Of a stretch of 62,816 nt of DNA, positions 8,746 through 16,396 are shown piece after piece. The notes beneath the pieces are model-generated. The model had not been told where the DNA came from. It ran no database searches and saw only the letters and a list, made by a program, of their open reading frames with translations. The translations under genes and the position numbers were made by a program. The stretch comes from Desulfamplus sp. (GTDB lineage: Bacteria > Desulfobacterota > Desulfobacteria > Desulfobacterales > Desulfobacteraceae). Within the stretch, counting starts at the first letter, position 1. Every line of letters starts with the position of its first letter. The stretch is taken from assembly GCA_015232935.1 (NCBI GenBank), contig JADFYT010000001.1, positions 1-62,816 on the forward strand, written 5' to 3'.

Positions 8746-9912
8746 ATGAATATTGTATATACCGATAACAATGCCACAACAAAGGTCGCTCCTGAAGTTG
8801 TTGAAGAGATGATGCCCTATTTCGCTGATCTCTATGGCAACCCCTCAAGCATGCATTCATTCGGGGGGAATGTCGGCAAAAAACTTCAGGAGGCACGAGA
8901 GCGGGTGGCAGATCTTATTAATGCAAGCCCTGTAGAGATCGTGTTTACAAGCTGCGGCACTGAAAGCGACAACGCGGCTATCATGGCGGCTTTAGAACTC
9001 AATCCTGAAAAAAAACATATCATCACATCGGTTGTTGAACATCCGGCAGTAAAAAACTTGTGTTCGTATCTTGAAAAAAAGGGTTATGAATTAACCTGTG
9101 TGCCTGTGGACAGAGAGGGCCGTCTTGATACAGAACTTCTTTACGACACAATCGAGAAAAAGGCTGACCAGATCGCGATAATATCCCTTATGTGGGCAAA
9201 CAACGAGACCGGAGTTATTTTCCCTGTAGAAAAAATCGCAAAAAAAGCCGCTGAAAAGGGTATTTTATTTCACACGGATGCGGTTCAGGCAATCGGTAAA
9301 ATACCCGTTGATGTACAATCTTCACCAGTTGACATGCTCTCCTTGTCAGGTCACAAGATCCATGCTCCAAAAGGGATTGCTGCTTTATATGTGAAAAAGG
9401 GAATAAAATTTGCTCCGTTTCTTAAAGGCGGGCACCAGGAAAAAGGAAGACGCGGAGGGACAGAAAACACAGCGTCAATTATAGGACTTGGCAAGGCAAG
9501 CGAACTTGCAAAAAAACATTTGAATGAAATGGATACAAGAATCAGGGGTTTGAGAGACTATCTGGAAACAGGGCTTCTTGCAAAGATCCCTGCATCTTCG
9601 GTAAACGGAGAGAGAAACAACAGGCTTCCAAACACCTTGAGCATCGGATTTGACGCAGTGGAGGGAGAATCCATTCTGCTTCTTATGGATCAGACAGGTA
9701 TCTGTGCATCATCAGGTTCTGCATGCACGTCAGGTTCACTTGATCCGTCCCATGTGCTCATGGCCATGAAAGTGCCTTTTGAGTCAGCCCACGGCACAAT
9801 CCGGTTTTCTCTTTCCACCTACAACACAAAAGAGGAGATGGATCACATAATTGCGACCATGCCGCCAATCATCAAAAGATTAAGGGACATGTCGCCTTTC
9901 TGGAAGAAATAG
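8746..9912 (+). CDS. nifS: Cysteine desulfurase NifS
   Basis: PLP enzyme of 388 residues that takes sulfur from cysteine and hands it to the NifU scaffold. The start MNIVYTDNNATTKVAPEV is typical. The PLP lysine lies in LSLSGHKIHAPKG near residue 204, and the persulfide cysteine in SSGSACTSGS near 327, the short-loop form of NifS/IscS class I enzymes. Length is normal. GGAG precedes the ATG. It follows nifU by 142 bp on the same strand, so the pair probably forms one unit. The following Fe-S-rich activase is a plausible customer. Confidence 0.93.
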   Translation: MNIVYTDNNATTKVAPEVVEEMMPYFADLYGNPSSMHSFGGNVGKKLQEARERVADLINASPVEIVFTSCGTESDNAAIMAALELNPEKKHIITSVVEHPAVKNLCSYLEKKGYELTCVPVDREGRLDTELLYDTIEKKADQIAIISLMWANNETGVIFPVEKIAKKAAEKGILFHTDAVQAIGKIPVDVQSSPVDMLSLSGHKIHAPKGIAALYVKKGIKFAPFLKGGHQEKGRRGGTENTASIIGLGKASELAKKHLNEMDTRIRGLRDYLETGLLAKIPASSVNGERNNRLPNTLSIGFDAVEGESILLLMDQTGICASSGSACTSGSLDPSHVLMAMKVPFESAHGTIRFSLSTYNTKEEMDHIIATMPPIIKRLRDMSPFWKK

Positions 9913-9928
9913 CAAAGCCGAGGCCTAA

Positions 9929-11041
9929 ATGTCCGACATCAACGGCTGCCTTATTTTCGATATCAAGAAATATGCCATCCATGACGGCCCTGGCATCCGC
10001 ACCACACTCTTTTTCAAAGGCTGTCCCCTCGCCTGCATATGGTGCCATAATCCGGAAGGGATTGATCCGGATCAACAACTGACTTACGACAGCGACCGAT
10101 GCATTGGATGCATGGAATGCATCGATATTTGTCCGAACAGAGCCATTTCAGTTACATCACATTCCGTTAAATCGCAGGCAATCATCACAAATCCCGATAT
10201 CTGTACATGTTGCACAACCTGTACAGATATCTGTCCTGCCAGGGCAAGAGAGCCTGTAGGCAGAAACTACAGCGTTGAGTCAGCTCTGAGATTGATTCAG
10301 GAAGATCTGTGTTTTTACGAAAATTCTGGCGGAGGCGTAACCTTTTCCGGAGGAGAGCCCTTGATGCAGTCCAATGCCCTTGTTGAACTCCTGAAAGGCT
10401 GTAAAGATCTTGAAATTCATACGGCTGTTGATACCACCGGGTTTGCCTCATGGCCTGTTCTTGAAAAGGTGGCACAATTTGCTGACCTGTTTTTGTTTGA
10501 CCTCAAATTTATGGATGATGAAAAACACAGGCGTTATACCGGAGTTTCCAATCAGCTCATACTGTCAAACCTGAAAAAACTCGCAATGCTTCAAACTGCT
10601 TCACAAATCGGCATAACAGAAAAAAACAGGGTAAAAACACCAGAGATAATCATACGAATTCCTGTGATTCCAGGGCTAAATGACGATGATGCCAATATTG
10701 AAGCGACTGGCCGGTTTATTGCCAGTTTAGGTGGCGGCAGTGTGACGGATACTTGTGGAAACGGCACTGATAGTCTGGCTGGAGATAGAGATAGAGATAG
10801 AGATAGAGATAGAGATAGAGATAGAGATAGAAGTATGACAAGTTTTAAAGTTAACAGCAGAATAAAAGAGGTGCATTTGCTGCCCTATCATAATTTTCAG
10901 CAGTCAAAATATGTTAAGTTTGGTATTGATTACAAAGCACAAAACATATTGGCACCAACTCAAACACAAATCAGAAATATTAAACACAGATTACAGACCT
11001 TTGGGTTGAACGTGGTGACTCATGGCCAAGGAGATAAATGA
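9929..11041 (+). CDS. hypE: Glycyl radical enzyme activating protein (radical SAM), HypE-type
   Basis: Activase that installs the glycyl radical on the enzyme encoded immediately downstream, whose start overlaps by four bases (ATGA). The radical-SAM cluster is CPLACIWC (Cys 32, 36, 39). Two ferredoxin clusters follow, CIGCMECIDICP (58-69) and CTCCTTCTDICP (92-103), the usual design for activases of GRE eliminases. SGGEP near residue 135 is the SAM-binding motif. At 370 residues it exceeds the usual about 300 because of insertions in the C-terminal half: a polar loop near 225-245 and a (Asp-Arg)8 run at 286-301 encoded by a pure hexanucleotide repeat. Assignment to HypE rests on the neighbour. 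Confidence 0.85.
   Translation: MSDINGCLIFDIKKYAIHDGPGIRTTLFFKGCPLACIWCHNPEGIDPDQQLTYDSDRCIGCMECIDICPNRAISVTSHSVKSQAIITNPDICTCCTTCTDICPARAREPVGRNYSVESALRLIQEDLCFYENSGGGVTFSGGEPLMQSNALVELLKGCKDLEIHTAVDTTGFASWPVLEKVAQFADLFLFDLKFMDDEKHRRYTGVSNQLILSNLKKLAMLQTASQIGITEKNRVKTPEIIIRIPVIPGLNDDDANIEATGRFIASLGGGSVTDTCGNGTDSLAGDRDRDRDRDRDRDRDRSMTSFKVNSRIKEVHLLPYHNFQQSKYVKFGIDYKAQNILAPTQTQIRNIKHRLQTFGLNVVTHGQGDK
10784..10831 (+). repeat. (GATAGA)8 microsatellite inside hypE
   Basis: Eight perfect GATAGA units, in frame, encode eight Asp-Arg dipeptides (residues 286-301). A six-base unit preserves the frame on slippage, so copy-number change would alter protein length, not switch the gene off. Confidence 0.97.
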
Positions 11042-13521
11042 CTCCCAGAATCAAAAAATTAAGAGATCAGAGTTTTGATGCGGTTCCGTCAATTTCCATT
11101 GAACGGGCACTGCTGGAAACCGAATTTTACAAAGAGAACTATGGGAAATACTCCATTCCTGTACTCAGGGCTTTAAATTTCAAGAATCTTTGCGAAAAAA
11201 AAGCGATTTACATTGGTGAAGATGAACTGATTGCAGGAGAACGAGGGCCATTTCCCAAAGCCACCTCCACATTTCCCGAACTCAACTGCCATTCGATAGA
11301 GGATCTTGAAATACTCAACAGCCGACCAATGACTCCGTTCAGGGTAGCAAGTGAAGATATCGACATATATGCCAAAGAGGTAATTCCCTACTGGAGAGGA
11401 CGCACCATGCGGGACAGGATATTTGAACATGTCCCGACAGAGTGGAAAGAGGCTTATCAGGCAGGGCTTTTTACTGAATTCATGGAACAAAGAGCACCAG
11501 GTCACACAACTCTTGACGGCATGATTTACCAAAAGGGCATGGTTGATTTTAAACAAGAGATTGCAGAGCACCTTGCGAAACTTGATTATCTCAATGACCC
11601 TCAGGCTCTTGACAAGGCAGAAGAGCTCAAGGCAATGGATATCGCCTGCGATGCTGTTATTATTTTTGCCCAAAGACACGCTGAACTCGCGGAAAAGATG
11701 GCATCTGAAAAATCACAGACACCAGTTGACGATGAACACAAAGCAAAAGAGGAAAAACAGACACCAGTTGACGATCAACACAAAGCAAAAGAGGAAAAAC
11801 AGACAGTAACTGACGATCAACACAAAACAAAAGAGGAAAAAAACAGAAGGGTTCAAGAGCTTCTTGAAATAGCACGGGTATGCCGCAAGGTTCCAGCCCA
11901 TAAGCCTGAAAACCTGTGGGAAGCAATACAGATGTACTGGTTTGTCCATCTTGGCACAATTACCGAGCTTAACGGCTGGGATGCCATGAGTCCTGGCCAC
12001 CTTGACCAGCACCTTTACCCGTTTTATCAAAAAGAGTTGAACCAGGGCACAATAGACCGTGACAGAGCAAAAGAGCTTATAAGTTGTCTCTGGATAAAGG
12101 TCAACAACCACCCTGCCCCTTCAAAGGTTGGAGTTACGGCCAAAGAGAGCGGTACTTACAACGACTTTACCAATATCAACCTTGGAGGACTCAAACCGGA
12201 TGGCTCTGACGGCACAAATGAGCTCTCCTATATAATTCTTGAGATAATTGACGAACTAAAACTTCTACAACCCCAGAGCAATGTGCAGATAAGCGAAAAG
12301 ACACCACAGCGTTTTTTGAAGGCTGCCTGCCGCGTGATTCGCAAAGGATATGGATATCCGTCCGTGTTCAGTGCCGACACTGTTATAATGGAGCAGGTAA
12401 GAGCCGGAAAGACAATTGAAGATGCCCGTGAAGGAGGCTGCTCCGGATGCATAGAGACCGGAGCATTCGGAAAGGAGGCATATATCCTGACAGGATACCT
12501 CAATGTGCCAAAAATTCTGGAGCTTGCCCTTAACAATGGATTTGACCCGGCAGGAAAAAAACAGATAGGGCCCAAAACAGGTGATCCCCGATCCTTTAAA
12601 ACTTACGACCAGCTTTACGATGCGTTTTTAAAACAGCTTGACTATATTGTTGATCTGAAAATAAGGGTAAACAACTACATTGAACGGATGTTTGCGGCTC
12701 ACTCCCCTGCCCCGTTCCTGTCCGTTGTAATTCGCGACTGCATAAAAAAAGGGCGTGATTATTACAACTCAGGGCCAAGATACAACACCAACTATATTCA
12801 GTGCTGCGGAATCGGAACTGTTACAGACAGCCTGTCTGCAATCAAAAAACATGTTTTTGAAGAAAACAGCATTGCAATGGATACCCTGCTGACTGCTCTT
12901 GCCAGTAACTTTGAAGGATATGAGCCCCTTCGCATGAGGCTCTGGAACATGACCCCTTTTTTTGGCAATGACGATGATTATGCTGACGATATCATGAAGC
13001 AGGTATATGCATCCTTGTTTGATGCGATTGACGGCAAGCCCAACACAAAAGGGACTATCTACCACCTGAACATGCTCTCCACAACCTGCCATGTATATTT
13101 CGGGAAACTGCTTGGAGCTTCCGCAAACGGACGATTAGCAGGCCTTCCAGAGTCTGACGGAACATCTCCTTCGCACGGGGCTGACCGGAAAGGCCCTACT
13201 GCCGTTATAAAATCGCTGAGCAAGATGGATCAGTTCAAGTCCGGAGGAACTCTGCTTAACCAGCGATTCTTGCCCGACATCCTTAAAAATGAGGAGGATA
13301 TTGACAAACTTGCCGCCCTCATAAGAACATACTTCAAACTTGGCGGTCACCACATCCAGTTCAATGTTGTAGATACAAAAACCCTTGCAAAAGCACAGCA
13401 GTTTCCGGACGAGTATCGCAATCTTCTGGTTCGGGTGGCTGGTTACAGCGACTATTTTGTGGATCTTGATGCGGATCATCAGCAGGAGATTATCCAGCGT
13501 CGGGAGCATGACAGTTTTTAA
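11038..13521 (+). CDS. hypD: Glycyl radical enzyme, trans-4-hydroxy-L-proline dehydratase (HypD) type
   Basis: The 827-residue protein matches the HypD clade of glycyl radical enzymes along its length as I remember it (PAHKPE..AIQMYWFVH, DGTNELSYIILEI, NVQISEKTPQ). HypD removes water from trans-4-hydroxyproline to give pyrroline-5-carboxylate. The catalytic pair is Cys 471/Glu 473 in GGCSGCIETG. The radical glycine is Gly 802 in RVAGYSDYF. The active-site CIETG differs from the CVEP type of choline lyases. Three 14-residue repeats at 227-268 form an insertion of about 38 residues relative to the usual about 790-residue length, and the shift of both catalytic positions fits that. Co-transcribed with its activase. 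Substrate remains an inference from sequence memory. Confidence 0.82.
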   Translation: MTPRIKKLRDQSFDAVPSISIERALLETEFYKENYGKYSIPVLRALNFKNLCEKKAIYIGEDELIAGERGPFPKATSTFPELNCHSIEDLEILNSRPMTPFRVASEDIDIYAKEVIPYWRGRTMRDRIFEHVPTEWKEAYQAGLFTEFMEQRAPGHTTLDGMIYQKGMVDFKQEIAEHLAKLDYLNDPQALDKAEELKAMDIACDAVIIFAQRHAELAEKMASEKSQTPVDDEHKAKEEKQTPVDDQHKAKEEKQTVTDDQHKTKEEKNRRVQELLEIARVCRKVPAHKPENLWEAIQMYWFVHLGTITELNGWDAMSPGHLDQHLYPFYQKELNQGTIDRDRAKELISCLWIKVNNHPAPSKVGVTAKESGTYNDFTNINLGGLKPDGSDGTNELSYIILEIIDELKLLQPQSNVQISEKTPQRFLKAACRVIRKGYGYPSVFSADTVIMEQVRAGKTIEDAREGGCSGCIETGAFGKEAYILTGYLNVPKILELALNNGFDPAGKKQIGPKTGDPRSFKTYDQLYDAFLKQLDYIVDLKIRVNNYIERMFAAHSPAPFLSVVIRDCIKKGRDYYNSGPRYNTNYIQCCGIGTVTDSLSAIKKHVFEENSIAMDTLLTALASNFEGYEPLRMRLWNMTPFFGNDDDYADDIMKQVYASLFDAIDGKPNTKGTIYHLNMLSTTCHVYFGKLLGASANGRLAGLPESDGTSPSHGADRKGPTAVIKSLSKMDQFKSGGTLLNQRFLPDILKNEEDIDKLAALIRTYFKLGGHHIQFNVVDTKTLAKAQQFPDEYRNLLVRVAGYSDYFVDLDADHQQEIIQRREHDSF
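11716..11841 (+). repeat. Three 42-bp tandem repeats inside hypD
   Basis: Units 11716-11757, 11758-11799 and 11800-11841 encode QTPVDDEHKAKEEK, QTPVDDQHKAKEEK and QTVTDDQHKTKEEK. The first two units are almost identical in DNA and the third has diverged, indicating stepwise in-frame expansion of a charged helical loop. Confidence 0.97.
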
Positions 13522-13564
13522 TCTCATGAAAAAGGTTTGATGTCATGAAGGAGGTTTTATATCA

Positions 13565-14239
13565 ATGGGAAACAAGACAATAAATGAAGAGAAATATACG
13601 CAATACTTCAATAATCTTGTTCAGGGCAGACGGATACCATGTTACAGCATTATAAATGAATTGATTTCAGGAAATTTTGATATCAAAACGCTTTATCAGG
13701 ATTTAATGCAAAGATCTTTATATGTCATAGGACAACTTTGGGAATATAACAAAATCACGGTTGCCACTGAGCATATGGCAACATTAATCACTGAAAGCCT
13801 TATGAATCAGATATCTTTAAAACTCGCAATTGGAGAGATCACCGATAAAACAGCGATTATCACCTCTGTAGAAGATGAGCCTCACCAGATTGGTTCCAAA
13901 ATGGTGGCGGATATTTTGGAATTGAACGGATGGAATGCTATCTGTCTTGGTGCCAATACTCCGGTACAGGAGCTTGTCAATTTTATCAAAGAGATTAAAC
14001 CTGATTTGATTGGTCTTTCAATGTCTGTATATTTTCACATGGAAACCCTTAAAAAGACATTACGACTGCTAAATGAAAACTTTAAAGAGATGCCGTTGAT
14101 TGTCGGTGGGCAGGCTTTGAGGCAAAATGGCGATTCAATAATCAAAGGCTATGAAAATACTACGTATATTCCTGATCTGGATTCACTGGAAGCTTATATT
14201 GGAAATTTTCAGGGAGTGCGGAAAACAGTTGAAATTTAG
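13565..14239 (+). CDS. Stand-alone cobalamin-binding protein with CarH-type W-x9-EH motif
   Basis: A 224-residue soluble protein made only of a helical cap and a B12-binding Rossmann domain. The lower-ligand motif is EDEPHQIG (His 107, Gly 110, with Glu instead of Asp two residues before the His), followed by LGANTP, SMS (142-144) and VGGQAL (170-175). The helical cap contains Trp 59, nine residues, then Glu 69-His 70: exactly the W-x9-EH signature that covers the upper face of adenosylcobalamin in CarH/LitR photoreceptors. Corrinoid methyl carriers lack this pair. No DNA-binding domain is attached. AAGGAGG precedes the ATG, 43 bp after hypD and upstream of three kinases. A light-sensing role is inference; corrinoid carrier or AerR-like antirepressor are alternatives. 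Confidence 0.85.
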   Translation: MGNKTINEEKYTQYFNNLVQGRRIPCYSIINELISGNFDIKTLYQDLMQRSLYVIGQLWEYNKITVATEHMATLITESLMNQISLKLAIGEITDKTAIITSVEDEPHQIGSKMVADILELNGWNAICLGANTPVQELVNFIKEIKPDLIGLSMSVYFHMETLKKTLRLLNENFKEMPLIVGGQALRQNGDSIIKGYENTTYIPDLDSLEAYIGNFQGVRKTVEI

Positions 14240-14287
14240 CTCATCCGGATAGCGTCATTCAGGAAGGCTTTGCATGTTGTTAACAGA

Positions 14288-14366
14288 TAACGTCCATGCC
14301 CTGATGGGCACAACGAAAAATGAAAGTCTTGTAATTACAACTGTCTCAGGAGACTTTCACATAAAA
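14288..14366 (+). promoter_or_regulatory. Structured leader element (family A), copy 1
   Basis: Hairpin 1 is TGCCC-TGAT-GGGCA (14297-14310). The linker CACAACGAAAAATGA follows. Hairpin 2 pairs 14321-14329 with 14351-14359 (TGAAAGTCT / AGACTTTCA, 9 bp perfect). The element ends 20 bp before the ATG of the next gene, just upstream of its AAGGAGG. Sister copies are at 26588, 31897 and 43866. Confidence 0.6.
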
Positions 14367-14385
14367 TTTAAGGAGGCGACAGAGG

Positions 14386-14838
14386 ATGAAAAGAGAAGAT
14401 TTGATAGAATCGGCTGGCGAACTTGAAAAAGTCATTCCAGAGGCAATCAATGAATACAGGGAAAAACAGGACAAACTGGTCTCTATCATAAATGAGAGAA
14501 TGCTCAAAAGAGCTGATATTAAAGAGCTGGTAGGCGAACAGAACCTTGACATGATGAAAGACAACCATAAAAATCACGCCATGTTTGTAGAAGCAATAAT
14601 GAGTAACCCCAACCCTGAGGTTTTGACTGATACTGTTTTATGGGTATTCAGGTCATATCGCTCAAGGGGCTTTCATCAAAATTACTGGTCAGCACAGCTA
14701 AGTACATGGATTGATATTATCAAGGCAAATTTATCCGGGAAAAGTTTTGATGCCATTTACCCTCTCTACAACTGGTTTACGATAAACATTCCTCATTTTA
14801 CGAACCTGTCAGACAAACAACTGGATCATTTCCGTTGA
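14386..14838 (+). CDS. Hypothetical small helical protein in the B12/kinase cluster
   Basis: I do not recognise a named family. The 150-residue protein is predicted from composition to be almost entirely alpha-helical and soluble, with no membrane segment. The second half (NPEVLTDTVLWVFRSYRSRG followed by YWSAQLSTWIDII) resembles the helical bundles that precede B12-binding or RsbR-type sensor domains, so it could be a detached sensor partner of the upstream cobalamin protein or of the downstream kinase; that is inference. AAGGAGG precedes the ATG. A structured leader element sits directly upstream, so this gene may have its own expression control within the cluster. Confidence 0.7.
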   Translation: MKREDLIESAGELEKVIPEAINEYREKQDKLVSIINERMLKRADIKELVGEQNLDMMKDNHKNHAMFVEAIMSNPNPEVLTDTVLWVFRSYRSRGFHQNYWSAQLSTWIDIIKANLSGKSFDAIYPLYNWFTINIPHFTNLSDKQLDHFR

Positions 14839-14871
14839 TGTGCCGGATCATCATTAAAACAAAGCAGAATC

Positions 14872-14900
14872 AAGGAACCGGTTTTAAATAACTTGCTCAT
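14872..14900 (+). repeat. 29-bp sequence, exact inverted copy at 45189-45217
   Basis: The sequence AAGGAACCGGTTTTAAATAA plus CTTGCTCAT occurs here and, as its exact reverse complement, 30 kb away. Similarity stops at both ends. It lies in the gap before the next kinase gene. A 29-base perfect match is not expected by chance in a window this size. Confidence 0.9.
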
Positions 14901-14974
14901 TCGAGAATACTCCGACATTGAAGGATGCCGGAAATCGTAGAAAAAAAAGTGACAACATTAGGTTGAAGAACACA

Positions 14975-16294
14975 ATGGAACCTGAAATCATGGAGTTGTT
15001 GTCTGAATGGTCTCCTTATGTTGATGAGTATCTCATCAGCAGCAGTGCATTTGCGTTCGGGCTTTTCAAATATAGTTATATTCAATCTCCGGACTCAAAC
15101 AGGCATGACTTGAAATATAGCGGTCGTGCCCTGTTTTTGAATGAGGGAATGAAAAACATGCTGGGCATTGAAGAAATTGACACTGACTTTGCTGAAGCTG
15201 AAGATAAATCCGAACCTGAAAAGCGATTTATAAATCCTGATTTCAGAACCCTTGAGCAGATTGCACGGAAAACTGACGATGGACTTGTTTTTGATGACAT
15301 ACTTACGATCGGAAGTGAATCAAAGAGCAGAAGCATTCAGGCGAAAGTGTTCTGCAGACAAAATCTTTTACTTGTTCTCTGCGAATATGATGTCAAGGAA
15401 TTAGATACCCTGAACAATACAATGGTGGAACTGAATCAGGAGCTTAATAATGTGCAGCGTGAGCTGATCAAAGAAAAAAAGATGCTCACCAGAACACTTT
15501 CTGATTTGAAAAATACCCAGTCAAAACTTGTTGAAGCTGAAAAGATGGCTTCACTGGGACGTCTGGTCGCAGGATTTGCCCATGAGATAAATACACCAAT
15601 CGGAATTGCCCTGACAGCCTCATCAGCTCTATTGGATGCCCAGCAGTCAATCAAGAGGATGCTCGCACTGGAAGAAGTTGATGAAGAGGAACTGGTTGAA
15701 CGTCTTGAAACAATAAACGAATGTTCACCTTTAGTCATTAATAATCTAAGACGTGCTGCTGATTTGGTTACAAGCTTCAAACGGACATCTATTGACCATA
15801 CTGTTGACAATTTACGCCTTTATAATCTTCGCGAGACGATAGATGATATTGTAATCAGCATGCGAAGCCAGTTCCAGAAAACTGCCATAGTTGTTGAAGT
15901 TGAGTGTCCCTATGACCTTGAGTTATATGGAACCCCGAATGATATCAGTCAGATATTATTGAACCTGATGTCCAACAGCCTGCTGCACGGGTTTGACAAC
16001 GGTACTATCCCGGGCAGGATTTTTATCAGGGCGGAACGGGCAAGCAATGACCCGCTTGAAAAAGACGAGCTGTTTATATATTATTCTGACACTGGCAAAG
16101 GCATGGACAACAAGGTGGTCAGGCAGATTTTTGAACCATTTTTCACAACTTTGCGTGCCAGAGGCGGAACCGGTCTGGGGATGTATATATGCCATAATAT
16201 CGTAACCACAAGGCTTAAAGGCACAATCAGATGTGAGAGCATAAAAGGAAAAGGTGCTGAATTTTTCATATCTTTTCCGATTTTGAATGTCTGA
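14975..16294 (+). CDS. Soluble PAS-like sensor histidine kinase
   Basis: No transmembrane segment is visible, so the kinase is cytosolic. Residues 1-120 form a PAS-like input domain (interrupted by an acidic loop, DTDFAEAEDKSEPEK). A coiled coil from about 140 to 190 leads to HisKA with phospho-His 203 (GFAHEINTPIG) and an HATPase_c domain ending in GGTGLGMYICH. The HisKA style is that of kinases that partner with soluble sensors. A TTG at 14918 opens a longer frame (458 residues); ATG 14975 gives 439 residues. Neither has a strong ribosome site. Position after the B12 protein makes that protein a candidate ligand-bearing partner (inference). Confidence 0.83.
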   Translation: MEPEIMELLSEWSPYVDEYLISSSAFAFGLFKYSYIQSPDSNRHDLKYSGRALFLNEGMKNMLGIEEIDTDFAEAEDKSEPEKRFINPDFRTLEQIARKTDDGLVFDDILTIGSESKSRSIQAKVFCRQNLLLVLCEYDVKELDTLNNTMVELNQELNNVQRELIKEKKMLTRTLSDLKNTQSKLVEAEKMASLGRLVAGFAHEINTPIGIALTASSALLDAQQSIKRMLALEEVDEEELVERLETINECSPLVINNLRRAADLVTSFKRTSIDHTVDNLRLYNLRETIDDIVISMRSQFQKTAIVVEVECPYDLELYGTPNDISQILLNLMSNSLLHGFDNGTIPGRIFIRAERASNDPLEKDELFIYYSDTGKGMDNKVVRQIFEPFFTTLRARGGTGLGMYICHNIVTTRLKGTIRCESIKGKGAEFFISFPILNV

Positions 16295-16396
16295 ATATCA
16301 GGTCACCTTCAGAACTCACTGTTGATCAGGTAAAAATAAATGTTCAAAAGCCAACTCTACAGAAAGTCTAATTACAGAAAAATATAAAGGTACTCC

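Noticed and set aside
11716..11841. Possible CRISPR array or spacer-like repeats
   Set aside because: Units are contiguous with no spacers, lie in frame in hypD and encode a repeated peptide.
11038..13521. Choline lyase (CutC) or isethionate lyase (IslA) assignment
   Set aside because: The active-site segment GGCSGCIETG and long blocks around it match the HypD type as I recall it; no sulfonate or choline genes or microcompartment genes are adjacent.
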